A stretch of DNA of 64,000 nt from Sorangium cellulosum So0157-2 (GTDB lineage Bacteria; Myxococcota_A; Polyangia; Polyangiales; Polyangiaceae). The position numbers and the translations under genes were made by a program. The DNA lies in the NCBI RefSeq assembly GCF_000418325.1, contig NC_021658.1, positions 5,815,501 to 5,879,500 on the forward strand, given 5' to 3'. Under the pieces are notes generated by a model. It did not search any database. It was not told the origin of the DNA and was given only the letters and a program-made list of their open reading frames with translations. Of the stretch, positions 18,299 to 26,144 are shown one piece after another. How positions within the stretch are numbered: position 1 is the first letter of the stretch; every line of letters begins with the position of its first letter.

Positions 18299-19288
18299 AT
18301 GCCGGAGTTCACGCCCGCCGAGGCCAAGACCCTGTCCCAGTGCGTCACCCGCTTCACCGACGCGTTCCGCCGCGACGTGGCGGACGTGATCCGGCGGGAG
18401 TTCCGCGGCTACGAGCCGCCGGAGGTGACGGAGCTCATCGGGCAGCTGAGCCTCCTCGGGCGGCAGCTCGAGCTGCGCCAGCCGCACGTGCCGATCCACG
18501 AGACGCAGGGCCCGCTGCTCAAGCGCATCCTGATCGACCTGCGGCGCGACAGCGCCACCGCGATCGAGGAGCCGCTGCAGAAGGCCGTGAACGCCGACAC
18601 GATCCGGCACCTCCGGCGCGAGGTCCACGCGCTGGAGCAGCTGATGGCCGCGCCGTGGTTCGCGGCCACGCGCGCGCTCCAGGTGCCGCGGCTGACGGAC
18701 TACATGTCGATCCGGCACGCCGAGGCCGTGCTGCCGGAGGCGCCGCCGCTCCGGCCGCGCGAGTACGACGAGAAGTTCCACATCCTCGAGGCGCCCGGGC
18801 TCTTCCTCCCGGACCTGGCGCACTACCGGGCGCGGTGCGCGCTGCGCGGCGCCGCGATCGCCGTGGCGTTCATCGACATCGACGACTTCAAGGCGTTCAA
18901 CGTGCAGCACACCGAGACCGCGGTCGACCTGCACGTGCTGCCGCCGCTCATGGAGAGCATCGAGGCGCACGTCTTCGGGCACGGGCACGCGTACCGGTTC
19001 GGCGGCGACGAGTACATGATCACGCTGCCGAACGCGACGCGCGCGTGGGCGGTGGACCTCCTGCGCGCGCTGCAGGCGCGGCTCGCCCGCCGCCGCTACC
19101 GCCGCGTCGAGCGGGCGCCGACGATCTCCGCCGGGCTGTGCGTCGCGGACGTCGACTGCTTCCTGACGGATCGCGAGATCCAGGGGCGCGCCAACCTGGC
19201 CAAGAACCACGCGAAGGCCACGGAGAAGGGCCGCATCGCGACGTACGACGGGGAGCTGTTCCGCCCCGAGGACCTGGTGCTCGCGTGA
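18299..19288 (+). CDS. GGDEF-domain protein (GGDEY variant)
   Basis: The 329-residue protein has a helical N-terminal region (about 1-170) and a C-terminal diguanylate-cyclase-like domain. The metal-binding segment FIDIDDFKAFN and the signature RFGGDEYMI are present; GGDEY is among active variants. The usual GHxxGD stretch after DFK reads differently (QHTETAVD) and no RxxD inhibitory site is seen, so the substrate or activity could be altered. No membrane helix is visible, so it is cytoplasmic. The stop overlaps the start of the HD-hydrolase gene (GTGA), implying an operon. Confidence 0.75.
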   Translation: MPEFTPAEAKTLSQCVTRFTDAFRRDVADVIRREFRGYEPPEVTELIGQLSLLGRQLELRQPHVPIHETQGPLLKRILIDLRRDSATAIEEPLQKAVNADTIRHLRREVHALEQLMAAPWFAATRALQVPRLTDYMSIRHAEAVLPEAPPLRPREYDEKFHILEAPGLFLPDLAHYRARCALRGAAIAVAFIDIDDFKAFNVQHTETAVDLHVLPPLMESIEAHVFGHGHAYRFGGDEYMITLPNATRAWAVDLLRALQARLARRRYRRVERAPTISAGLCVADVDCFLTDREIQGRANLAKNHAKATEKGRIATYDGELFRPEDLVLA

Positions 19289-19998
19289 CCGCCCCCGCGA
19301 GGCCGGGCGGCGCTGGCGCGGCCGGCGAAGCGGGCGAGGCGGGCGCCGCGGAAGAGGCGCGCGCTGCCGCGGACGCCGACGGCGCGCCGCCGGAGGCGCC
19401 GGGCGGGCTCGCCCTGCCGGAGCCGCTGTGGAGCGCCGTGCGGGCGGCCTACGGCGAGCCCGGGCGCGCGTACCACGACCTGGCCCACGTACGCGAGGTG
19501 CTGCGCCGGGTGGCCGAGGTCGGCCGCGACGTCGGCTGGCGGCGGCCGCGCGAGGTGGTCCTGGCCGCGCTCTTCCACGACGCCGTGTACGCGCCCGGCC
19601 GCCGCGACAACGAGGAACGCAGCGCCGAGCTCGCGCGCGAGGCCGTCGCGCGCTGGCTGCCCGGCGAGGGGCTCGACGAGGACCTCATCGCGCGGCTCAT
19701 CCTGCTCACCGCGCGCCACGGATCGCTGGCGCCCGCGGACGTCGGCGAGGACGAGGCGCTGTTCCTCGACTGCGACATGGCCATCCTCGGCAGCGACGCG
19801 GCGGCGTTCGACGCGTACGACCGGGCGATCGCCGCGGAGTACGGCGCCGTGCCGCCGGAGCGCTACGCCGCGGGCCGGCGGGCCTTCTTCGAGCGGCTGC
19901 TCGCGGCGGAGCACATCTTCCTGTCGCCGTATTTCCGGGAGCGCCTGGAGGCGCGCGCGCGCGACAACCTGCGCCGCAAGCTCGGGGTGGGATCGTAA
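19285..19998 (+). CDS. Predicted HD-superfamily metal-dependent phosphohydrolase
   Basis: The 237-residue protein has an Ala/Gly-rich N-terminal lead of about 40 residues. The HD-domain metal ligands follow in order: YHDLAHVREVL, ALFHDAVY, TARHGS and DCDMAILG. This layout matches the group annotated as predicted metal-dependent HD phosphohydrolases (COG4339-like); the natural substrate is unknown. GTG 19285 overlaps the GGDEF stop. Pairing with a GGDEF protein invites a nucleotide-signalling role, but COG4339-like proteins are not known c-di-GMP hydrolases (those are EAL or HD-GYP), and no GYP motif is present. Confidence 0.75.
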   Translation: MTAPARPGGAGAAGEAGEAGAAEEARAAADADGAPPEAPGGLALPEPLWSAVRAAYGEPGRAYHDLAHVREVLRRVAEVGRDVGWRRPREVVLAALFHDAVYAPGRRDNEERSAELAREAVARWLPGEGLDEDLIARLILLTARHGSLAPADVGEDEALFLDCDMAILGSDAAAFDAYDRAIAAEYGAVPPERYAAGRRAFFERLLAAEHIFLSPYFRERLEARARDNLRRKLGVGS

Positions 19999-20047
19999 CG
20001 GAGCGGGGCAGGGCGGAGCGGGCGCCGCCGCTCGCGCGATCACGCGC

Positions 20048-21550
20048 TCACCAGCTCTTGATGTCGCTCTTGCTCACGCGGCAGGTGGCGGTGTTCCACT
20101 GGCTCGCGCCGCCGTGGAGCTTCTCCGACTCGCCCATGTGGTCGGTGACGGCCCGGTACTCCTGGCAGATCTTCGGCTTGTCGTCCTCCGCGTCGTATCC
20201 CCCCTTGACGTAGAGGTTCGTGATCGTGACGGTGTCACCGTAGTTCTGGTTCGCGCCCGCGATCGTCGTCTTGACCTTGTCCACCCGGACGTTGTCGATG
20301 ATCAGGTTGCGCGGGCCGCCGTTGGCGGTGCAGTCGCCGCACGAGCGCCAGAGCTTCCCGAAGTCGGCGATGTACGAGTTCGTGACGATGGTGGTGGAGC
20401 CGCCCTTGGCGTTGTGCTGGAAGATCTTGTCGGCGGAGTGCAGGGCGATCGAGCTGTTGATGCGCATCGTCGCGCCGTCCTTGCTGTTGGTCGCGGCGTC
20501 CTCGCAGACGTCCTCCCAGTAGACGTGATCGAGGGTGCAGTCGCCCTTGCAGACGATGCCGTTGCCGGCGGGGAGGCCGCCCGCGATGATGAGGTTCTTC
20601 ACGGTGACCCCGTCCTCGACCTCGAACACCGTCTTCTGGCCCTCGCCGTCGTCGCAGTCGGCGGTGTTGTTCACGCCGATCTTCTGGTTGTTGAAGTCGT
20701 AGACGTCCTGCCCGCCGTTGGCCGCGTTCTTCAGCACCGTCGTCTGGGTCCTGATCTCGCCGGCGCCGTTCGTGGGCGTCGGGATCTCCATCGGGATCTC
20801 GTCGCCGAGCGGCTCCTCGCCGCCCGCGCCGCCGGTGCCGCTGCTCGTGGTGCTCGCGGCCGTGCTGCTCGCCGACGTGGTGCTCGCGGCCGTGCTGCTC
20901 GCCGACGTGGTGCTCGCGGCCGTGCTGCTCGCCGACGTGGTGCTCGCGGCCGTGCTGCTCGCCGACGTGGTGCTCGCGGCCGTGCTGCTCGCCGACGTGG
21001 TGCTCGCGGCCGTGCTGCTCGCCGACGTGGTGCTCGCGGCCGTGCTGCTCGCCGACGTGGTGCTCGCGGCCGTGCTGCTCGCCGACGTGGTGCTCGCGGC
21101 CGTGCTGCTCGCCGACGTGGTGCTCGCGGCCGTGCTGCTCGCCGACGTGGTGCTCGCGGCCGTGCTGCTCGCCGACGTGGTGCTCGCGGCCGTGCTGCTC
21201 GCCGACGTGGTGCTCGCGGCCGTGCTGCTCGCCGACGTGGTGCTCGCGGCCGTGCTGCTCGCCGACGTGGTGCTCGCGGCCGTGCTGCTCGCCGACGTGG
21301 TGCTCGCGGCCGTGCTGCTCGCCGACGTGGTGCTCGCGGCCGTGCTGCTCGAGCTGCCGCCGCCGCCGCCGCCGCCGCCGCCGCTCCCCGTGGTCGTGCT
21401 CCCGCCGCTGGTGGCGGCGCTGCTGCTCGAGCTGCTGCCCCCTTCGCCGTCGTCGGGCGTCGCCGCGTCGTCCGAACAGCCGAGCTGGGAGGCGCCGGCG
21501 GCGCCGAGCACGAGCAGCAAAGTGAAAGCTGACTTCAATCCGAATCTCAT
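20048..21550 (-). CDS. PL3 pectate lyase with repeat-encoded Ser/Thr/Ala linker
   Basis: The 500-residue precursor has a signal with lipobox-like QLGC (Cys25) and Ser/Gly-rich tracts, then a linker of about 16 identical decapeptide units (TTSASSTAAS) and a C-terminal domain of about 235 residues. The domain has PL3 (Pectate_lyase, PF03211) features: VFEVEDGVTVKNLIIAG, CTLDHVYWEDVCEDA and KIFQHNAKGG. PL3 enzymes are compact beta-helix, calcium-dependent polygalacturonate lyases. AGAGGT precedes ATG 21550. The linker probably spaces the enzyme from the cell surface. The repeats are perfect at DNA level, so length should vary between strains. Confidence 0.9.
   Translation of the reverse strand: MRFGLKSAFTLLLVLGAAGASQLGCSDDAATPDDGEGGSSSSSSAATSGGSTTTGSGGGGGGGGGSSSSTAASTTSASSTAASTTSASSTAASTTSASSTAASTTSASSTAASTTSASSTAASTTSASSTAASTTSASSTAASTTSASSTAASTTSASSTAASTTSASSTAASTTSASSTAASTTSASSTAASTTSASSTAASTTSASSTAASTTSASSTAASTTSASSTAASTTSSGTGGAGGEEPLGDEIPMEIPTPTNGAGEIRTQTTVLKNAANGGQDVYDFNNQKIGVNNTADCDDGEGQKTVFEVEDGVTVKNLIIAGGLPAGNGIVCKGDCTLDHVYWEDVCEDAATNSKDGATMRINSSIALHSADKIFQHNAKGGSTTIVTNSYIADFGKLWRSCGDCTANGGPRNLIIDNVRVDKVKTTIAGANQNYGDTVTITNLYVKGGYDAEDDKPKICQEYRAVTDHMGESEKLHGGASQWNTATCRVSKSDIKSW
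20851..21350. repeat. 16 identical 30-bp tandem repeats plus a 20-bp partial copy
   Basis: The unit TGCTCGCGGCCGTGCTGCTC followed by GCCGACGTGG repeats without a single difference from 20851 to 21330, then 20 bp more. The period is a multiple of three and lies in frame in the PL3 gene, giving decapeptides of Thr, Ser and Ala. There are no unique spacers, so this is not CRISPR. Confidence 0.97.
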
Positions 21551-21764
21551 CTCGCTACCTCTCTTTCAAATTACGATGGACGACCCGCGCCGGGAGCGCT
21601 CGCACGACGGCGGCCGGCGCCGTCGTCGAGGTGGCAACCACGAGCCCACGCTCCACGTCGTCGAGCGGGCCTCGGGGTCAAGCGGTCTACGAGAATGCAA
21701 GCGGCGATCCAGCGGGCGCCACGTGGCGTCGGGCGGCCGCGCGGACGTGGGTCGCGGTCTCCGT

Positions 21765-21804
21765 GTCAACGCCAGGTCGACACCGGTTGACGATCGCGGT
21801 TGAC
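21765..21804. promoter_or_regulatory. Cluster of GTCAAC/GTTGAC half-sites
   Basis: GTCAAC (21765-21770) and GTCGAC (21776-21781) have the same 5-bp spacing as the full palindromes elsewhere, with one mismatch. GTTGAC follows at 21786-21791 and again at 21799-21804. The cluster is 215-254 bp upstream of the PL3 start and 41-80 bp past the end of the vWA gene. It may be a degenerate version of the operator at 24718-24778. Confidence 0.4.
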
Positions 21805-21844
21805 GCGCCGGCGCCCCGCGCGCGGGCGGAGCGCGCCCGGCGGC

Positions 21845-22948
21845 TCAGTAGATCGGGTCGTCCTTGCAGCCGAAGATCACCTTGACCGCGCCGGCGCCGC
21901 TGCTCGCCACCTGCTCGCACGCGGCGCCGTAGAGCTGGATGGTCGTCATGTCGGGCCCCGTGTAATTCCAGCCGTTCGTGCCCGTGGTGTCCTGCATGAC
22001 CGCCTCATCCCCGACGAACACGCCCACGTGGTCCGGGTTCGGCGGGGGCGCGCTCAGCGGGAACAGGCAGGTCGAGACCTCTCCCGTGATCGTCAGCAGC
22101 GACGTCACGAGCTCGTCCTTCGTGGCCGCGAGGTAGAACTTGGGCGCGAGCGGATCCGGGTCCTGGCGCGGCTCGAGCCCCGCGACGGCGAGGCCGTCGA
22201 GCGCCTTGACCTTGCTCTCCTGCGACGCGATGCCGACCACGAACGTGTGGAAGCCGGCGGCGGCGGCGTTCGTCACCGCCTGCACCGCGAACTCGTCCGA
22301 GTCGCTCTTGGGGCACGACGGGTCGCCGTCCGTCGCGAGCAGGATGTACTTCGGGTCGTCGTTCTGGATCGTCTGCAGGTACTCGACCGCCTTGTTGATG
22401 GCGTCGCCCGTCGGCGTGCCGTCCCCCTCGGGGGTCGTGCTCGAGATGGCCTGGTTCACCGTGGGCGCGTTGTTGCCCGCGATCGGGATCAGGATATCGC
22501 GCGGGAAGCTCTCCTCGGTGCAGGTGCCCGTCCGGTCGCCCTGCGGGAAGACCTTCAGGCCCCAGGAGGCCGCCTCGTTCGTCGCCGCGATCACCTCCTG
22601 CAAGGCGGGTACGACGATGTCCCATTTCGACGGCGTGCCCTCGTCCCCGCTCGGGTCGTCCTGCATCGACGCCGAGCGATCGAGGACCAAGAGGATGCTG
22701 GCCGGCCTGCGTTCGACATTGAAGTTCTGCCGCCCGCAGTCCACGCTCTCGCCGGGATCTGCGTCGGGGTCGAGGTCTCCCGGAACGCCGCCCGGGTCCT
22801 CCGTCCCGTCGCCGTACCCGGGATCGACGGGGCCCGGCTCGCCCGAGCTCGGCTCGCCGCTGCCGCTGTCGTCGCCTTCGTTGATTGACGCACAGCCGTA
22901 TAGCGCTGCCAACACGACGACGGAATAGATCGATGATCCTCTGAGCAT
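21845..22948 (-). CDS. vWA-domain lipoprotein between the PL3 and PL1 lyases
   Basis: The 367-residue precursor has lipobox LYGC (Cys19), a Gly/Pro/Asp linker to about residue 70, and a vWA domain with MIDAS Asp90-x-Ser-x-Ser (DRSAS), GTPTGDA and LATDGDPSCP. Cys pairs in the C-terminal part suggest disulphides and an exported location. AGGAGG precedes ATG 22948. It follows the same design as 8232-9401 but the two sequences are clearly different, so this is not a recent duplication. It lies in line with PL1 (upstream) and PL3 (downstream) on the minus strand. Confidence 0.82.
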   Translation of the reverse strand: MLRGSSIYSVVVLAALYGCASINEGDDSGSGEPSSGEPGPVDPGYGDGTEDPGGVPGDLDPDADPGESVDCGRQNFNVERRPASILLVLDRSASMQDDPSGDEGTPSKWDIVVPALQEVIAATNEAASWGLKVFPQGDRTGTCTEESFPRDILIPIAGNNAPTVNQAISSTTPEGDGTPTGDAINKAVEYLQTIQNDDPKYILLATDGDPSCPKSDSDEFAVQAVTNAAAAGFHTFVVGIASQESKVKALDGLAVAGLEPRQDPDPLAPKFYLAATKDELVTSLLTITGEVSTCLFPLSAPPPNPDHVGVFVGDEAVMQDTTGTNGWNYTGPDMTTIQLYGAACEQVASSGAGAVKVIFGCKDDPIY

Positions 22949-23064
22949 GGTGCCTCCTGGTAGCGGAATCCTGGTGACGTCACCGCGCGAGCACCGCGAG
23001 GCCGCTGCTCGTGGGAGCGGCGGCCTCGCGCGCCGGGGCTCGGCGACGGCGCGGGCGAGGCCCG

Positions 23065-24567
23065 CTATTCGAGCTCGTCGGCGAGGCGCTCGAGCCAGCC
23101 CTCGATGTCCTCGGCCGGGACGACCAGCGGCCGCGTGGTCGGCTCTGCCGTCGGGTAGCCCCCCACCTCGTCCTGGCTGTTCACGAGCATGCCGCCGCCG
23201 GACACGAAGTCTTCGACGATGCGCAGGTCGACCTCATCGCGGTCCCTGGGGCGCGCGCCCGCGTGCGCGAGCACCGAGTCGACGACCGACGCCGCGGGGA
23301 GCGCGACGAGGCCGTCGGGCCACACGGGCTTCTCGGGGAGGATGACGATCTCCGGGGAGACGAGCGGCGCCGGTTCACCGCTCGCATCGACGACGATGTT
23401 GTCCTCCAGGTACGCCGAGCCCATCGAGTTGGTGCCCACCATCGGGAGTCCTGGCAACGTGTCCACGCCGTGCTGCATGTAGTTGCCGACGATGCTGACC
23501 CTGGGCGGCTCCGGCGTGATGCCCGAGCTCTCCCACTCCTTGACGACGGGGCCCAGCCGCATGGCCCATTTGCCGGGATTATGGACGATGTTGTTCGCGA
23601 TCGTCCCCGTCGCGAACCCTTTGAACCAGGGGTTTCGCTCGTAGTTGTGGGCGTAGAGATTGCCGACGACGGTGACGTCGGTGCAGTAGTCGTGCACGAG
23701 GGTGCCCATCGAGTGCGCGCCCTTCGCGTGCACGGACTCGTGGAGCCCTTCGGCGATGATGTTGTTGCTGAGGGTGACGCGGCGTGACGTGCCGGTCGGG
23801 CCGTCGAAGCGGGGGCCAGAGACGGACAGGTTCTCGTCCACGCCCCACGCCACCGAGCAATGGTCGATCACGATGTTATACGCGGAAGGGCCGTCGGTCG
23901 TGACGTCGGGCTCGAACCCGGACGCCGGCGCCGCGCCGGCGTCGCCCATGCGGAAGCGGAGGTGCTGGATCCGAACGTCGTGCGTGCTGATCCTCATCCC
24001 GCCGCGGATCAGCGTGATGCCCGGCGAGGGCGCGGTCTGGCCGGCGATCGTGACGAACGGCTCGGTGATGTTGAGTCGGGCCTTGTCCAGATCGATGATC
24101 CCGCCGACCTCGAACACGATGATGCGTCGGCCTGGCGTCGCGATCGCCTCGCGCAGCGACCCTGGGCCGTCCGCGTCGAGGGTCGTCACCTTGATCACCG
24201 TGCCCACGTCCTCGACGGGTCCCGAGCCTCCTGCGCCGCCCGCCCCTCCTGCGCCCCCCGAGCCGATTGAACCCCCTGCGCCGCCCGAGCCGATGGTGGC
24301 CGAGCCGCCCGAGCCGTCCCAATCTCCCGAGCCACCTGAGCCGCCTGAGCCGCCGGCGCCCCCCGGACCGGTGGCGGCGGAGCTGCTGCCGCCGTGGCCG
24401 ACCGAGGTTGCGCCGCCGCCCTGTCCGCTCGCGCTGCCCGGCGCGCCGGCTCCCGTGCCGCCCTGTCCGACCGCCTCATCGCTCGCCCCGGGCGAGCTCG
24501 CTGCGCCGGAGCAGCTGACCAGGACCGCGCAGCCCAGGAAGACCAACGAGAGAACAGCGCCTTTCAT
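23065..24567 (-). CDS. PL1-type (subfamily-2-like) pectate lyase
   Basis: The 500-residue precursor has a lipoprotein-like signal (VLVSC, Cys19), a Gly/Ser linker rich in GGSGGSG, then a right-handed beta-helix domain. The start of the domain (VTTLDADGPGSLREAI), IIVFEVGGIIDL, the calcium-site region IDHCSVAWGVDENLS and the run of NN/GN asparagine-ladder turns fit PL1 enzymes of the GSLREA type. It is distinct from the PL1 at 6841-8079, so the two lyases probably differ in preference for pectin form or chain end. AAGGA precedes ATG 24567. Two perfect palindromes lie 151-211 bp upstream. Confidence 0.85.
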   Translation of the reverse strand: MKGAVLSLVFLGCAVLVSCSGAASSPGASDEAVGQGGTGAGAPGSASGQGGGATSVGHGGSSSAATGPGGAGGSGGSGGSGDWDGSGGSATIGSGGAGGSIGSGGAGGAGGAGGSGPVEDVGTVIKVTTLDADGPGSLREAIATPGRRIIVFEVGGIIDLDKARLNITEPFVTIAGQTAPSPGITLIRGGMRISTHDVRIQHLRFRMGDAGAAPASGFEPDVTTDGPSAYNIVIDHCSVAWGVDENLSVSGPRFDGPTGTSRRVTLSNNIIAEGLHESVHAKGAHSMGTLVHDYCTDVTVVGNLYAHNYERNPWFKGFATGTIANNIVHNPGKWAMRLGPVVKEWESSGITPEPPRVSIVGNYMQHGVDTLPGLPMVGTNSMGSAYLEDNIVVDASGEPAPLVSPEIVILPEKPVWPDGLVALPAASVVDSVLAHAGARPRDRDEVDLRIVEDFVSGGGMLVNSQDEVGGYPTAEPTTRPLVVPAEDIEGWLERLADELE

Positions 24568-24717
24568 GAACACATCCTTTCGAACCGCGCTGGGTCGACA
24601 AGCAATGTCGGTGCCGCCTCCTCCGAGCCGCCCTCCGACGGGCATTCCGGCCCGCTGGAAGCCGCGCCGCGCTCGCGGCGCCAAAGGCCTTGTCGCAGCG
24701 CGCCGTGAGCTCGCCGA

Positions 24718-24778
24718 GTCAACCGCGGGTTGACGTGCTTGACGGCGCCGACGCACGCCACGTCAACCGCGCGTTGAC
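24718..24778. promoter_or_regulatory. Two palindromes GTCAAC-N5-GTTGAC, 44 bp apart
   Basis: Sites at 24718-24734 (centre CGCGG) and 24762-24778 (centre CGCGC) have identical 6-bp arms. The 44-bp centre-to-centre distance is close to four helical turns, so two bound dimers would sit on nearly the same face of DNA. They lie upstream of the PL1 gene. The second is identical to 9464-9480. No regulator gene likely to bind them is visible nearby. Confidence 0.55.
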
Positions 24779-24907
24779 CAGCAGCCATCCGCGGGAGCTT
24801 CGCCAGCGCCTCATCGACAGCCGCTCACGCCAGCGCCGGCCATCGCGGCCACTCCCGCGGAAAAATTCTGAAATGAACCGCGCCCATGCGGACGCGGCGG
24901 CGAACGG

Positions 24908-24957
24908 GTCCGCTTCGGCCAGGTGCACGTGTTCAACAACCACTATCTCGACAACCT
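24908..24957 (+). pseudogene. Fragment of a PL1 pectate lyase gene
   Basis: Seventeen codons encode VRFGQVHVFNNHYLDN, the segment after the catalytic Arg in PL1 lyases (compare VRFGEVHVFNNYY at 7762-7800). Nothing recognisable as PL1 precedes or follows it in frame, and the next recognisable sequence is in another frame. It is a remnant of a third PL1 gene, on the opposite strand to the adjacent PL1. Confidence 0.6.
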
Positions 24958-25200
24958 CGCGCTACCAGCGCATCGTGCCGCAGATGGGGCGTTGCTCCTC
25001 GGCGGTGCTGGGCCTCGATCTGGCCGTCAGCGGCGGCAAGCTCCAGTTCTTTTATGGCATGGCCGAGCTGTTCGGCTCCGCCGACCTCATCGATCGGCTC
25101 CAGGGAATGATGAGCGAGCTGGAGACGAGAGCCGAGCAGGCCCAGGCGCAGGCCGAGCAGGCCACGCTGGGCCTGAGGGAGGCGCTCCTGGCGGCGCTCA
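24957..25200 (+). pseudogene. C-terminal fragment of a Uma2-family protein gene
   Basis: From RYQRIVPQ through AVLGLDLAVSGGKLQFF and MAELFGSADLIDRL into a charged helix (LETRAEQAQAQAEQ), this matches the C-terminal half of Uma2/DUF820 proteins, which are very numerous in Sorangium-like genomes. The N-terminal nuclease-fold half is absent and the frame joins the PL1 fragment out of phase. The 3' end runs into the convergent gene that ends at 25198. Confidence 0.6.
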
Positions 25201-25977
25201 CCCCTTCCAGCCCGGCGGCGGCTTGGCGAAGCCGGTCTCCGCGGGGAAGGGGCTGGCCGTCTCGCGCTGGTAGAGGCCGTCCACGTCGATCCCGAGCGCC
25301 CGCAGCCCCTCGCGCTGCTCGTAGCGGATCACCAGCACGGCGGCGGGCGTCGGCGTGGCCCGGTCGAACTGCGTCGACGTGATGCGCGACTCGCGCCGCT
25401 CCCCGAAGGTCGTGCCGAGCCCCTGCGGCGCGGCGGGCGCCGGGCCGTACCCCGGCGCCGGGGCATCGGGCGCCGGCGGGGCACCGGGCGCCGGCGGGCC
25501 GTACCCCGGCGCCCGGGCCGGCGGGCGCATCGCCGCGGGGGGCGGCGGCGTGAACGGAGGCGGCGGGGGAGGCGGCGGCGGCGCGAGCTCCTGGAACGCC
25601 GCCAGGCCGATGACGCCCACGTTGCGAGGCTTGCCGATCTTCGCGGCGTACGACTGCTCGATGCTCCCGAACCGGAACGTCGCGACCTCGGTGTGGCTGA
25701 TGCGGAACCCGGTGAAATCGAACGCGTCGTGAGGCCCGATCACGAGGCCGCGCAGGTCGAACGAGGCGTCCTGACCGCGCTGCACGTCGAGCCCGTCGAC
25801 CGAGGGCACGACCTCCACGCGCCCGCCCGTCAGGTTCCGCACGCGCAGCGCATAGCGCTGGCCCGACCGCCCCTCGACGTACGTGGTGTCGCGGTGAACG
25901 TACTCCCGCGCCGGCGCGAGCGCGCCGTTCTCCTCGACGAGCAGCTCCACCTCGACGATCCCCTTCAAGTCCCGCAT
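25198..25977 (-). CDS. Hypothetical protein with proline-rich middle
   Basis: The 259-residue protein has an N-terminal beta-rich part (about 1-130; GFRISHTEVATFRFG is notable), a Pro/Ala-rich spacer (about 135-190) and a C-terminal beta-rich part (about 195-259). It has no signal peptide. I start at ATG 25977 because GAGAGGGG lies 7-8 nt upstream; GTG 25998 is less likely. No family is recognised and the neighbours give no hint. Poly-Pro runs are encoded by GGC-rich DNA on the + strand. Confidence 0.6.
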   Translation of the reverse strand: MRDLKGIVEVELLVEENGALAPAREYVHRDTTYVEGRSGQRYALRVRNLTGGRVEVVPSVDGLDVQRGQDASFDLRGLVIGPHDAFDFTGFRISHTEVATFRFGSIEQSYAAKIGKPRNVGVIGLAAFQELAPPPPPPPPPFTPPPPAAMRPPARAPGYGPPAPGAPPAPDAPAPGYGPAPAAPQGLGTTFGERRESRITSTQFDRATPTPAAVLVIRYEQREGLRALGIDVDGLYQRETASPFPAETGFAKPPPGWKG

Positions 25978-26144
25978 CGCGATGCCCCTCTCTCGCACCG
26001 CCGCGCGCCCCGGCGCGGCGGCAAACGTCCAGGAAATACGTCAACCCGCTCGGCGCGCGCGCGTCAAGGCGACGACACGGATCGCCCGTCATCATCCTTC
26101 AGCGTCCGACATCGTCCGCTACCGCGTACGTCGGGCGAGCCCGC

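Noticed and set aside
20851..21350. Possible CRISPR array or transposon end (30-bp repeats)
   Set aside because: Repeats are back to back, in frame with the PL3 gene and encode its linker.
20114..21803. Long frames on the + strand opposite the PL3 gene
   Set aside because: They owe their length to the repeat array lacking stops; no start signal and no domain, while PL3 motifs are clear on the minus strand.
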